From NCBI GenBank assembly GCA_013298765.1, contig JAAFJA010000001.1, positions 124,001 to 188,000 on the forward strand: a stretch of 64,000 nt of DNA, given 5' to 3'. Of the stretch, positions 17,979 to 28,960 are shown one piece after another (within the stretch, counting starts at the first letter, position 1; every line of letters begins with the position of its first letter). This DNA is from Betaproteobacteria bacterium (GTDB taxonomy: Bacteria; Pseudomonadota; Gammaproteobacteria; Burkholderiales; Casimicrobiaceae). A model generated the notes under the pieces. It had not been told where the DNA came from, did no database searches, and was given only the letters and a program-made list of their open reading frames with translations. Position numbers and translations under genes: made by a program.

Positions 17979-18848
17979 TTATTGCTGCAAATCGCGGAGC
18001 GCTTGGATGCGCTGCTCCATCGGTGGATGCGTCGAAAAGAGCGATCCCATCTTGCCACCGATGCCCATTGCTTTCACGCTTTGCGGAAGCTCGCCCGGCT
18101 CAAGGCCACCGAGACGAGCGAGCGCGTTAATCATTGGCTGTTTGTTGCCCATCAGCTCCGCCGCACCCGCATCCGCACGGTATTCGCGCTGACGCGAGAA
18201 CCAGGACACGATCATCGCAGCGACTACACCCAGAACGAGATCCATCACGATGGTGGTGACGTAGTAGCCGATACCTGGCCCGTCGTTCTGGTTGCGCAGA
18301 ATCACTTTGTCAACGAAATAGCCGACTACGCGCGAGATGAAGACCACGAAGGTATTCATTACGCCCTGAATCAAGGTCATGGTCACCATATCGCCATTCG
18401 CGACGTGGGCCACCTCGTGACCAATCACCGCTTCCACCTCTTCGCGAGTCATCGACTGCAAAAGACCGGTCGACACAGCTACCAAGGCGGAATTCTTGAA
18501 TGCGCCGGTGGCAAATGCGTTCGGCGCGCCCTCGTAGATGCCCACTTCTGGCATACCGATCTGAGCTTTGTCAGCGAAGCGCTTCACGGTGTTCACAATC
18601 CACGCGTGCGTTGGATCGGTGGAATCATTAATCACTTGAACGCCCGAGCTCCACTTCGCAATGGGCTTGCTCATCAGCAAAGAGATGATCGCTCCGCCGA
18701 AGCCCATGACAAGCGAAAAACCCAGCAGCTGCGTGAGATTCAGCCCGTTTGCCGTTAGAAAGCGGTTGAGGCCCAGCACGTTGACGACGATGCCCAGCAC
18801 CACCATCACCGCAAGATTGGTCATGAGGAAAAGAAAAATGCGTTTCAT
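17979..18848 (-). CDS. htpX: HtpX membrane zinc protease
   Basis: 289 residues, full length. Two N-terminal membrane helices (4-25, 35-57), the catalytic HEVAH motif in [14 protein letters not shown], two more helices, and the third ligand region [13 protein letters not shown]. HtpX degrades damaged inner-membrane proteins and overlaps FtsH in quality control. The ATG at 18848 starts the conserved [15 protein letters not shown]. Minus-strand, single gene. A CCCCAT box lies upstream, but no heat-shock -35 was found at the right distance. Confidence 0.96.
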   Translation of the reverse strand: MKRIFLFLMTNLAVMVVLGIVVNVLGLNRFLTANGLNLTQLLGFSLVMGFGGAIISLLMSKPIAKWSSGVQVINDSTDPTHAWIVNTVKRFADKAQIGMPEVGIYEGAPNAFATGAFKNSALVAVSTGLLQSMTREEVEAVIGHEVAHVANGDMVTMTLIQGVMNTFVVFISRVVGYFVDKVILRNQNDGPGIGYYVTTIVMDLVLGVVAAMIVSWFSRQREYRADAGAAELMGNKQPMINALARLGGLEPGELPQSVKAMGIGGKMGSLFSTHPPMEQRIQALRDLQQ

Positions 18849-19060
18849 AAGTGTTTAGGCGCTCCGAGACTCTAAAAAGGCAGTGCGAACAATGGGGCGT
18901 TGACGGCTTTGACGCGTGGCCAACCCAGATGTTCCGGCTTCCGCGTCTGTTGTTTCCAGTCAGCACCCTTTGCGACGAATATGCGAACGATACCCGGAGT
19001 TTCAATCGAACAACACCTGGCCTTCCCAGCATTCGGCCATTAGGCTATGCCGTCTAATGC

Positions 19061-19080
19061 ATTATTTAAATTGGGCTCCA
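19061..19080. repeat. Half of the two-stem intergenic element at 19.1 kb
   Basis: ATTATTTAAATTGGGCTCCA matches one half-site of the family (A/T-rich core then TGGGCT). The outer CCC arm is not evident and the inverse partner is degenerate. It lies in the ~540-base gap upstream of divergent htpX and rpmE2, where no gene was recognised. Confidence 0.5.
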
Positions 19081-19244
19081 CTCGATTTTTAATATTTTTT
19101 GTGTAGTGATTTTTCCCGCTATTCGCTTCATGAAATATGGTTTTTAGAGTAAAGCCACTCTCTTCTGGGCGTTAGCATGACGCGTCGTGGCGCGTGGATC
19201 CCCCAAGCCCAACGCGCGAATTCGGCGCGAAATCACCTGGTTTC

Positions 19245-19390
19245 TGGCATAATTGTTGGCTTTGCTGAACACACGATTGTTGTTGTGTTCCCCAACCGCC
19301 CCTTCTTTACGGGGCAAATGATTACGGATCTCGCGGTTTGCGGGCCACGAAGGCCACAGCGGGGAATCGTAGTCGCATCGAAAGGCGAAT
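19245..19390 (+). promoter_or_regulatory. Promoter and leader of rpmE2
   Basis: An extended -10 (TGGCATAAT, 19245-19253) precedes a ~130-base leader with short GC stems (a CCCC/GGGG pair in CCCCTTCTTTACGGGG, and GGCC-acgaa-GGCC). Such leaders can bind the ribosomal protein for feedback control, but no known L31 leader was matched by eye. The -35 box is unclear. Confidence 0.35.
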
Positions 19391-19645
19391 ATGAGAGAAG
19401 GCATTCACCCTAACTACCGCGATGTGGTGTTTCATGACACCGCCGCTAACATCAAGTGGATCACGCGTTCAACCGTGAACACCAACCGTACTGTCAAGAT
19501 GGACGACGGCAAAGAGTACCCGCTCGTGGTGCTCGAGATCTCGTCAGCATCGCATCCGTTCTACACGGGCAAACAGCAGCGTATCCTTGATACCGCGGGT
19601 CGCGTTGAGCGCTTCCGTCAGAAATACGCGAAAAAAGCAGCGTAA
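19391..19645 (+). CDS. rpmE2: 50S ribosomal protein L31 type B
   Basis: 84 residues. [16 protein letters not shown] opening, the [25 protein letters not shown] ending and the lack of a CxxC zinc pair identify the zinc-free (C-minus) paralogue of L31. In many bacteria this form replaces the zinc-binding L31 during zinc limitation, but no clear Zur box was seen upstream. A strong terminator follows. Confidence 0.96.
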   Translation: MREGIHPNYRDVVFHDTAANIKWITRSTVNTNRTVKMDDGKEYPLVVLEISSASHPFYTGKQQRILDTAGRVERFRQKYAKKAA

Positions 19646-19665
19646 TTTCGCTGCACACCGCGACG

Positions 19666-19690
19666 AAGGCAGCCAAGTGCTGCCTTTTTT
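19666..19690 (+). terminator. Terminator of rpmE2
   Basis: AAGGCAGC-caagt-GCTGCCTT followed by a T run, 21 bases after the stop codon. Confidence 0.9.
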
Positions 19691-19810
19691 GTTTTTGAGC
19701 CTCGCGACATAATCGGCGTCGGTTCGGGCGAAGCGATTGCTCGCGAAGCGCCGAATCGCTCCCACCCCATTCTTTTTCAACTTGCGGCACTCAGTCACAC
19801 GCATTTACCA

Positions 19811-22509
<2,699 letters not shown>

Positions 22510-22514
22510 TTTTC

Positions 22515-22594
22515 GCCACAGATTCACACAGCTAAACACAGATTGCGCTGCTCTCTGCGTTCGACATCTGTGTAAATCTGTGTGAATCTGTGGC
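22515..22594. repeat. Long palindrome between obgE and proB
   Basis: Perfect 17-base outer arms, GCCACAGATTCACACAG (22515-22531) and its complement (22578-22594), enclose a second pair, ACACAGAT (22536-22543) / ATCTGTGT (22566-22573), around a 22-base loop. The CACAGAT-rich sequence resembles dispersed CCACAGAT-ACACAGAT repeats known in other proteobacterial genomes. Confidence 0.85.
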
Positions 22595-22601
22595 TAAGCA
22601 T

Positions 22602-23729
22602 ATGGTTTCATTCGAACTTCTCAAATCTTCAAAACGCATCGTCGCCAAAGTCGGCAGCGCACTGGTGACCAATGGCGGCAATGGCATTGATCGCGCCGCC
22701 ATCGCGCGCTGGGCGAAAGATGTCGCGGCATTGCGTGCGCGCGATGTTGAAGTGATATTCGTCTCTTCCGGCGCGATTGCCGAAGGCATGGCGCGACTCG
22801 GTTGGGGCGAGCGCCCGAAGTTGATGCCCGAATTACAAGCGGCCGCAGCAGTCGGGCAAATGGGGCTCGCCAACGTGTACGAACAAGCCTTCGCCGCACA
22901 CGGATTGAAAACCGCACAAGTGCTCTTAACGCATGAAGACCTCGCTGATCGCAAGCGCTATCTAAACGCGCGATCTACCTTGCTTGCGCTTCTGAATCAC
23001 GGCGTCATACCGATCATCAACGAGAACGACACCGTCACCACCGACGAAATCAAATTCGGGGACAACGACACGCTGGGTGCACTTGTCGCAAACCTCTGCG
23101 ACGCCCAAGCGCTTGTGCTGCTTACCGATCAGCGCGGCCTCTACACCGCCGATCCACGAAAAGATCCGACCGCGCAATTCGTCTCGGTTGGTCGCGCCGA
23201 CGACCCGCAATACGAAGCGATGGCTGGTGGCACCGGCACTGGCATTTCCAAAGGCGGCATGCTCACCAAAATTCTCGCGGCGCGGCGCGCGGCGAACACT
23301 GGAATTCACACCGTCATTGCAAGCGGCCACGAAGTCGACGTGTTGCAACGCCTGATCGGTGGCGAATCCATCGGAACCCTCTTGCACGCACCGGAAGCGA
23401 GTCTCGCGAAACGCAAGAGCTGGATGCGCGATCACTTGCAGCTTCGCGGCAAGGTCACGCTCGACGCAGGCGCCGCGCGTGCCCTAACCCTTGGCGGGCG
23501 AAGTTTGTTGCCGATCGGCGTGATCGCAGTAAACGGCGAATTCGAGCGCGGCGAAGTCATCGCCTGCGTCGACGATTCTGGAAAAGAACTTGCCCGTGGC
23601 CTTGCGAACTATTCGTCAAGCGAAACCCAGCGCATCATGCGAAAGCCTTCAACCGAGATCGAAGCGTTGCTTGGCTATTGCAACGACGACGAACTGATTC
23701 ATCGCGACAATTTGGTGGTAACGGCGTAA
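22602..23729 (+). CDS. proB: Glutamate 5-kinase
   Basis: 375 residues from ATG 22602 ([10 protein letters not shown]); a GTG at 22590 lies in the palindrome and is less likely. The kinase domain shows [41 protein letters not shown] and [12 protein letters not shown]; a PUA domain follows (about 275-375, [20 protein letters not shown]). First step of proline synthesis, phosphorylating glutamate. The obgE-proB order is common in betaproteobacteria. Confidence 0.97.
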   Translation: MVSFELLKSSKRIVAKVGSALVTNGGNGIDRAAIARWAKDVAALRARDVEVIFVSSGAIAEGMARLGWGERPKLMPELQAAAAVGQMGLANVYEQAFAAHGLKTAQVLLTHEDLADRKRYLNARSTLLALLNHGVIPIINENDTVTTDEIKFGDNDTLGALVANLCDAQALVLLTDQRGLYTADPRKDPTAQFVSVGRADDPQYEAMAGGTGTGISKGGMLTKILAARRAANTGIHTVIASGHEVDVLQRLIGGESIGTLLHAPEASLAKRKSWMRDHLQLRGKVTLDAGAARALTLGGRSLLPIGVIAVNGEFERGEVIACVDDSGKELARGLANYSSSETQRIMRKPSTEIEALLGYCNDDELIHRDNLVVTA

Positions 23730-23755
23730 CTGGCTCGCAGATGCCGGGCGCTCTT

Positions 23756-23784
23756 GAAACTTCCGCGCCAGAACCTAACTCTGA
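23756..23784 (+). promoter_or_regulatory. Candidate sigma-E type promoter for the HtrA protease
   Basis: GAAACTT (23756-23762) and TCTGA (23780-23784) with 17 bases between them resemble the extracytoplasmic stress consensus (GGAACTT, TCTGA/TCAAA). It lies 38 bases before the ATG at 23823 and fits the biology of Do-type proteases. Only one site was judged, by eye. Confidence 0.4.
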
Positions 23785-23822
23785 CGTGGAATACTTTCGA
23801 GAAAATAGGACGACTGCAAACC

Positions 23823-25259
23823 ATGTTGCCCAATACGATCACCACAAAGAAGCTCGGTGCCCTTTTCCTCAGTGTTCTCGGTCTCGTTGCTTGTAGCGAC
23901 GCGCAACAACCAACGCCACATGCCACGCAACTCGCGCAGGCGGCACCGAAACAATCGACGCCGGTGCTCAATGGCAACATGCCATCGCTCGCACCCGTCG
24001 TCAGCCAAACGGCAGCGGGCGTGGTGAACATCTCCACGCTCACGCGCGGCGCGGAAAGCGACAACCCAATGTTTGCGGACCCTTTCTTCCGGCGCTTCTT
24101 TGGCGTGCCGGATCGTCCGCAGCAGCGCGAAGCGCAAGCCTCCGGCTCTGGCGTGATCGTCGATGCCGCGAAAGGCTACGTCCTCACCAATCATCACGTG
24201 ATCAAGGGCGCAACGAAAGTCGTCGTCACGCTACGAGATCGTCGTGAATTCGCGGCAAAGATCGTCGGCTCTGACCCCGCAACCGACATCGCACTCCTGC
24301 AGATTCCGCCGGAAAAACTCACCGCAGTGAAGATCGGTGAATCGGACGCGCTGCTAGTGGGCGACTACGTGCTCGCAATCGGCAATCCCTTCGGTGTGGG
24401 GCAAACCGTCACCAGTGGCATCGTCTCGGCGCTTGGTCGAGCGGGCCTCAATATCGAGGGTTACGAAGATTTCATCCAGACCGATGCGTCAATCAATCCA
24501 GGCAATTCGGGTGGCGCGCTCATCAATTTGCGCGGAGAGCTGATCGGCATTAACACCGCGATCATCGGCCCGTCGGGTGGCAACGTAGGTATTGGTTTCG
24601 CCGTGCCAACGAACATGGCGATGCGCGTGATGGATCAGCTCGCGAAATTTGGCGAAGTAAAGCGCGGCGGAATCGGCATCGCAGCGGTCGGCGAAGTGAA
24701 TCAAGAAATCGCCAAAGAGAACAAACTTCCTGCCATTGAAGGCGCGGTTATCAACACGGTGATCGGCGGCAGCCCGGCCGACAAAGCGGGGCTCAAAAAG
24801 GGCGATATCGTGACCGCAGTCAACGGTCGCCCCGTGCGCACGGGATACGACCTTCGCAACCAACAGGCCCTCACCCCGATCGGACAAGCGCTCGATCTTG
24901 CCATCACTCGCGACGGGCGCACGCGCAACGTGCGTGTCAACGTGGAAACACCCGCGCGCGCACAGGGCCTGCGCCCAGAGCGTGTGAGCGAATTGCCCGG
25001 CACTGAGCTTGCGAGCATTCCAAAAGAGTTGAATCGTCGCGGGGTGTACGTGCTCGAAGTCGAGAAAGATAGCGAGGCGTTCCAGATTGGGTTGCGCGAA
25101 AACGATGTGCTGCTCGGTGTGAACGGTCGTTACGTGAACTCGCCGCAAGACGTTCGCAACGCCATTCGCGATGCCAGTCGCTTTGTCGTCTTCAATCTGG
25201 TGCGCGGTGACAGTCGCATCGATCTGCGCGCCAGGAAGAGCGCAACGCAGGGCACCTAG
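23823..25259 (+). CDS. Do/HtrA-family periplasmic serine protease, predicted lipoprotein
   Basis: 478 residues from ATG 23823. The N-terminus ends in a lipobox, LVAC (Cys24) followed by Ser, so it should be lipid-anchored and sorted to the outer membrane by the +2 rule. The catalytic triad is H125 (TNHHVIKG), D155 (DPATDIALLQ) and S229 (NPGNSGGAL). Two PDZ domains follow (about 260-360 and 400-470). It degrades misfolded envelope proteins; DegQ/MucD-like in layout. A sigma-E-like promoter lies upstream. Lipid anchoring distinguishes it from soluble E. coli DegP and DegQ. Confidence 0.92.
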   Translation: MLPNTITTKKLGALFLSVLGLVACSDAQQPTPHATQLAQAAPKQSTPVLNGNMPSLAPVVSQTAAGVVNISTLTRGAESDNPMFADPFFRRFFGVPDRPQQREAQASGSGVIVDAAKGYVLTNHHVIKGATKVVVTLRDRREFAAKIVGSDPATDIALLQIPPEKLTAVKIGESDALLVGDYVLAIGNPFGVGQTVTSGIVSALGRAGLNIEGYEDFIQTDASINPGNSGGALINLRGELIGINTAIIGPSGGNVGIGFAVPTNMAMRVMDQLAKFGEVKRGGIGIAAVGEVNQEIAKENKLPAIEGAVINTVIGGSPADKAGLKKGDIVTAVNGRPVRTGYDLRNQQALTPIGQALDLAITRDGRTRNVRVNVETPARAQGLRPERVSELPGTELASIPKELNRRGVYVLEVEKDSEAFQIGLRENDVLLGVNGRYVNSPQDVRNAIRDASRFVVFNLVRGDSRIDLRARKSATQGT

Positions 25260-25384
25260 CTAGTAACTTATGCTGTCAACGCAACGGCGTTGCTCGTGTG
25301 AAACGATCGCGAATTTCGTGCGATCCATTTCGCTATGCTTTGCGTCTTAGCGCGTAAGCGCATCGACCTCATCTGAAAGAATTT

Positions 25385-26350
25385 ATGCAATACCGCCGCC
25401 TCGGCCGCTCTGGCCTTAAAGTCTCTGAACTCTCTTTTGGATCGTGGGTCACCTACGGCAATCAAGTGGACACCAAAGCTGCGGTCGAATGCATGGCCGC
25501 TGCCTGGGATGCCGGCGTGAATTTCTTCGATAACGCAGAGGTCTACGCGCGCGGCATGTCGGAAACGATCATGGGCGAGGCGTTGAAGCAACTCGGTTGG
25601 CGTCGCGCGCAAGTCGTCGTTTCAACGAAGTTTTACTGGGGCATCAACGATGGTCCCAACGAGAAGAACACGCTTAATCGCAAGTATTTGATGCAAGCGA
25701 TTGATGGTTCGTTGAAGCGCTTGCAACTTGACTACGTCGATCTGGTGTTTTGTCACCGCGCAGATGCAAACACGCCGCTCGAAGAAACCGTCTTCGCCAT
25801 GAGCGACATGGTGACGCAAGGCAAAGCGATGTATTGGGGCACGAGCGAATGGAGCGCCGAGGAAATTCGCGGTGCCTACGAAATCGCCGAGCGCCATCAT
25901 TTGCACAAACCCGTGATGGAGCAGCCGCAGTACAACCTCTTCGCGCGCGATCGCATGGAAAAGGAGTACGCCCGAGTATTCCAGGACTTAGGCATCGGCA
26001 CGACGATCTGGAGCCCGCTGGCTTCGGGTCTGCTCACCGGCAAATACTCCAAGGGCGTACCGGATGATTCACGCGCGGCCCTCAAAGGCTATGAGTGGCT
26101 CGCCGAACGCATCAACGATCCGAAAAAGGTCGCAGCGGTAGAAAAGCTCCGCCCCATCGCAGGCGATCTCTCCTGCTCCATCGCGCAGCTCGCGCTCGCA
26201 TGGTGCTTAAAGAACCCGAACGTTTCAACCGCAATCACCGGCGCATCGCGCGTCGCGCAAGTGCACGAGAACATGAAAGCGCTCGAAGTTGTTCCAAAAC
26301 TCACACCCGAAGTGATGAAGGCGATTGATGCAGCGACTTCGGTGACCTAG
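25385..26350 (+). CDS. Aldo/keto reductase, Kv-beta-like
   Basis: 321 residues, complete TIM-barrel NADPH reductase. The catalytic tetrad is readable: Asp and Tyr in [11 protein letters not shown], Lys in VVSTKFYWG, His in LVFCHRAD. The [20 protein letters not shown] start and the [15 protein letters not shown] nucleotide-binding end resemble potassium-channel beta-subunit-like bacterial AKRs (YghZ group). Reduces aldehydes or ketones; physiological substrate unknown. Monocistronic. Confidence 0.9.
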   Translation: MQYRRLGRSGLKVSELSFGSWVTYGNQVDTKAAVECMAAAWDAGVNFFDNAEVYARGMSETIMGEALKQLGWRRAQVVVSTKFYWGINDGPNEKNTLNRKYLMQAIDGSLKRLQLDYVDLVFCHRADANTPLEETVFAMSDMVTQGKAMYWGTSEWSAEEIRGAYEIAERHHLHKPVMEQPQYNLFARDRMEKEYARVFQDLGIGTTIWSPLASGLLTGKYSKGVPDDSRAALKGYEWLAERINDPKKVAAVEKLRPIAGDLSCSIAQLALAWCLKNPNVSTAITGASRVAQVHENMKALEVVPKLTPEVMKAIDAATSVT

Positions 26351-26354
26351 TTTC

Positions 26355-26507
26355 AAAGACCTCTGCACAACTACTGCCGATGCCTGGCGTTGCGTGATAC
26401 TTCGTCAAAAATCCGTGAAAAATCCTCTCGTACCTACGTACGCTCCGGTGTTTTCCCGAATTTTTTCCTCGTCTGACGGGCTGTCGTGACGTTGTGCAGA
26501 GGTCTTT
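26355..26507. mobile_element. MITE-like element with IS5-type ends
   Basis: 153 bases bounded by perfect 17-base inverted repeats, AAAGACCTCTGCACAAC (26355-26371) and its complement (26491-26507). The ends resemble AGACCTTTGCA-type termini of IS1106/IS5-family elements known in Neisseria and relatives. There is no transposase inside, only short open frames. It abuts the AKR stop codon and precedes the toxin-antitoxin cluster. Confidence 0.75.
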
Positions 26508-26621
26508 TTCATGCGTCGCCGCGTTTGATGTGAGTCGCGCGTCTGATCGCCAGAGGGGCAATGCAACTCATGGTCGCAAACATTGCGTGATACGAAACGC
26601 TAGTAGCTAAATCTACCTTAT

Positions 26622-26637
26622 CCCCATTCACTTGGGG
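26622..26637. repeat. Half of the two-stem intergenic element at 26.6 kb
   Basis: CCCC-ATTCACTT-GGGG, a single stem-loop of the family type upstream of the first antitoxin gene; no inverse partner was found nearby. Apart from this and the MITE, the gap 26351-26775 holds nothing recognised. Confidence 0.5.
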
Positions 26638-26775
26638 TGTGAGCTAGGTTTTGGTGATTCTTGAAAGCACTCTAGTCTGCCTTCTTGCCCGATCTAAAGG
26701 CGCAGCGGTCTTGATCGTTGTTTGAACTCACAGTTTCTGTGAAAATGTGAGCCAGCGCATCCCGTCGGAGGTCAC

Positions 26776-27135
26776 ATGAAGAACATCACGCTATCGGTGG
26801 ACGATGAAACCTATCGTCAGGCGCGCCTGCTCGCCGCAAAGCGCGAGCAGTCCGTGAGCGCGCTCGTTCGCGATCTCATCAATGAGTCAGCGAGTAACCC
26901 CGCTTTGACCACGGGCGAACCTCGCGCCCAGTACCTTTTGGCCAGCAGCAGTAGAACGGCGGCTGCAGCAACGCCCCAAACCAAAAAGGCCACAACGAAA
27001 ACACAAACCGCAAAAGAAAAACCTGGCAAAGAAATGTCGTTTCTTGAGTTCATGCGCGCATCGCCGCTTTACGGTCTCGACATTGATCTCACGCGGGACA
27101 AAAGCCTTCCTCGCGACTTCAGTTTCGATGAATAG
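26776..27135 (+). CDS. Ribbon-helix-helix-type antitoxin of a VapBC-like pair
   Basis: 119 residues. The N-terminal ~45 residues (MKNITLSVDDETYRQARLLAAKREQSVSALVRDLI) are a CopG/RHH DNA-binding fold; an Ala/Thr/Lys-rich linker (about 60-90) leads to a C-terminal FLEFMRASPLYGLDIDLTRD segment typical of the part that wraps the PIN toxin. Longer than the usual 70-85 residues because of the linker. An SD (GGAGG) lies 8 bases upstream. The toxin gene starts 2 bases after the stop. Confidence 0.82.
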   Translation: MKNITLSVDDETYRQARLLAAKREQSVSALVRDLINESASNPALTTGEPRAQYLLASSSRTAAAATPQTKKATTKTQTAKEKPGKEMSFLEFMRASPLYGLDIDLTRDKSLPRDFSFDE

Positions 27136-27137
27136 CG

Positions 27138-27557
27138 ATGCGGTACCTTCTCGATACCAACGCAATTTCCGAAACGCTCAAGAAGAAACCGGATCCCAAC
27201 GTCGTCAAGTGGCTCGGCGACACGCCCTTTTCGCTTTGCGCACTGAGCGTGATCACAATTGGCGAGATTCGAAGCGGCGTCGAACGCATGACAGCAAGCC
27301 CCGCCCGCGAACGCAATCGCTTCTGGCTTGAACGCACGCTGCCCGAAACTTTCGGCGAACGCATTCTTCCTCTCAATAACAACGTCGCCGACCGCTGGGG
27401 ACGCCTCGTTGCCGACACGCATCGGCAACCGCTTCACATCGCGGATTCGCTCATCGCCGCCACTGCCCTCGCGCACGGACTCACGCTCGTGACGCGTGAC
27501 GCCGCATTCGAACGCGTAGCGGGATTGCTTACGTTTAATCCGTGGGTGATTAGTTAA
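27138..27557 (+). CDS. vapC: PIN-domain ribonuclease toxin, VapC family
   Basis: 139 residues. Acidic PIN residues are seen at D6 (YLLDTNAISE), E44 in ITIGEIRSG, D in HIADSLIAATAL and D in LVTRDAAFER. Cleaves RNA (tRNA or rRNA in studied homologues) when released from its antitoxin. Second gene of a canonical antitoxin-toxin pair; autorepression by the complex at the upstream promoter is expected from the family, not shown here. Confidence 0.9.
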   Translation: MRYLLDTNAISETLKKKPDPNVVKWLGDTPFSLCALSVITIGEIRSGVERMTASPARERNRFWLERTLPETFGERILPLNNNVADRWGRLVADTHRQPLHIADSLIAATALAHGLTLVTRDAAFERVAGLLTFNPWVIS

Positions 27558-27641
27558 TGGCGAAGAGATCCAGGCACCGGACATGAGCGCGTAAATTGGT
27601 GTCAAATTTGACACCACGTAAATGTGACTTTAAAATGCGAT

Positions 27642-28064
27642 ATGCGAATCGTTGTCGATACCAATGTATTTGTTGGTGCGTGTCTCGACGCAGGCGCATC
27701 GAATGCCGTCATCGCGTCGTGCCTCCGGGGTGCGCTCGCGCCAATCATGGGAAACGCGCTCTATGCCGAGTATGAAGACGTGCTTGCTCGTCAAGCACTC
27801 TTCGCAAAGTCGCGACTTAACTTGAAAGAGCGCGACGAGCTATTCGACATCTTTGCCGGCGTGTGCGAATGGGTTCGCGTGTACTACCAATGGCGCCCAA
27901 ATCTTCGCGACGAATCTGATAATCATTTGATGGAACTTGCAGTTGCTGGGAACGCCGAATGTATTGTCACTCGAAATCATCGCGATCTTGCAAGCGGCGA
28001 ACTTGCCTTCCCGCAAATTCGAATCTTGAGCCCCGAACAGTTATTGAAGGAGTATCCGCAATGA
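27642..28064 (+). CDS. PIN-family toxin of a second toxin-antitoxin module
   Basis: 140 residues from ATG 27642 (MRIVVDTNVFVGA). It belongs to the PIN family annotated as putative toxin-antitoxin toxin component: D6, the acidic DESDNHLMELA segment and IVTRNHRDLASGE, with Asn where VapC has Asp. The stop overlaps the ATG of the following RHH gene by 4 bases, so here toxin precedes antitoxin, the reverse of the VapBC pair just upstream. Confidence 0.82.
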   Translation: MRIVVDTNVFVGACLDAGASNAVIASCLRGALAPIMGNALYAEYEDVLARQALFAKSRLNLKERDELFDIFAGVCEWVRVYYQWRPNLRDESDNHLMELAVAGNAECIVTRNHRDLASGELAFPQIRILSPEQLLKEYPQ

Positions 28065-28276
28065 GCGCTCTCACCGTCCGCCTTCCCGACGACAAGCATG
28101 AGCGCCTCCGCGCACTCGCACAAAGCCGCGGTACGACGCTCAATCGTCTCATCGATGAAATGACTACGATGATGCTCGTTGAGCACGATGCCGAAGTTCG
28201 TTTCCGCCTCCGCGCCGCCCGAGGCGCTGGAAAGACAACTCGCGGGCTTGCACTACTAAAAAAAGCAGCGGGCTGA
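28061..28276 (+). CDS. Ribbon-helix-helix antitoxin, downstream of PIN toxin
   Basis: 71 residues. MSALTVRLPDDKHERLRALAQSRGTTLNRLIDEM is an Arc/CopG-type RHH unit; the basic C-terminal tail (RAARGAGKTTRGLALLKKAAG) would contact the toxin. Overlap ATGA with the toxin stop indicates coupling. Confidence 0.78.
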   Translation: MSALTVRLPDDKHERLRALAQSRGTTLNRLIDEMTTMMLVEHDAEVRFRLRAARGAGKTTRGLALLKKAAG

Positions 28277-28361
28277 AATCCAGATCGCACGCATCGCGCG
28301 AATTGAGACGGAGGGCGCCGGGCGGATTCGCTTTCTCGATGGGACGATGTTGGAGAACTAG

Positions 28362-28679
28362 TTGCTTGAGGCGGGAGCCATCGCAGAATTGGTTCGCGTG
28401 CATGCCGGCGATGTAGTCCAAACATCGCGAGTAGAGGCCGCCTGGGAAGGCGGTAAGTTGTTACCAGCTTGTTGGGTGAATTCAAACGCAAAGTCGCCTG
28501 TCGTTCACGCAGCAAAGCTCCTAAATCATGTGATAACGACTTTGACCGAAAACAGACTTACGTATCGCAAGACTTTGCACGCGCCCGAACTCGTCGAGCA
28601 TCTGCTTCAGCACAAGTCTGACTCATTAATAGAGTTAAAGAAATCGCTGCAGGAAGTAATTAGCGGTCAGGTACGATGA
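28362..28679 (+). CDS. Hypothetical protein, doubtful
   Basis: 105 residues from a TTG start. The C-terminal half (about 55-105) has normal helical character, but no family is recognised and no good SD is seen. It lies at the end of the toxin-antitoxin cluster, just before a REP-type hairpin, and may be a decayed accessory gene. The space 28277-28361 holds nothing recognised. Confidence 0.25.
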   Translation: MLEAGAIAELVRVHAGDVVQTSRVEAAWEGGKLLPACWVNSNAKSPVVHAAKLLNHVITTLTENRLTYRKTLHAPELVEHLLQHKSDSLIELKKSLQEVISGQVR

Positions 28680-28691
28680 ACTCGGTCTGGG

Positions 28692-28709
28692 TCCCCGCCT
28701 TCGCGGGGA
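28692..28709. repeat. REP-type hairpin (GTCCCCGCCTTCGCGGGGAT)
   Basis: TCCCCGC-cttc-GCGGGGA within GGGTCCCCGCCTTCGCGGGG, a dispersed hairpin sequence common in many proteobacterial intergenic regions. No T-tract. Confidence 0.7.
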
Positions 28710-28846
28710 TGACAGGTGAGGTGATCGTCGATAATTGAGCGTTGTTTTTCGGCGCACCGAACTTCGCGTATAGAAAATTCGGCGCGTACCAAACCGTGCC
28801 GACGTTCATGGCGCCGGAGGTTTGTTCCAGATAACTCTAATGCAGG

Positions 28847-28936
28847 CCGCCCAATTTACTTTGGGCAGCGCCAACTTTTAGTCACCTTTCAATACATAAG
28901 CTTTTTATCGCCTAGCCCGGATAAAACTGGGCGAAT
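28847..28936. repeat. Two-stem intergenic element, copy at 28.9 kb
   Basis: First stem GCCC-AATTTACTTT-GGGC (28849-28866), second stem TAGCCC-GGATAAAACT-GGGC (28913-28932), ~47 bases apart. Inner flanks GGGCAGCGCC and CGCCTAGCCC are complementary in the family manner. It lies directly upstream of the MFS gene. Confidence 0.7.
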
Positions 28937-28960
28937 TGTTGAAGAGCTCAATACCACTCT

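Noticed and set aside
17928-18758. Long open frame antisense to htpX
   Set aside because: It mirrors a fully conserved protease gene and its product is His/Arg-rich with no family resemblance; typical of the codon bias here.
18885-18910. Heat-shock (sigma-32) promoter for htpX
   Set aside because: A CCCCAT box is present on the minus strand, but no CTTGAA-like -35 lies 13-15 bases upstream of it.
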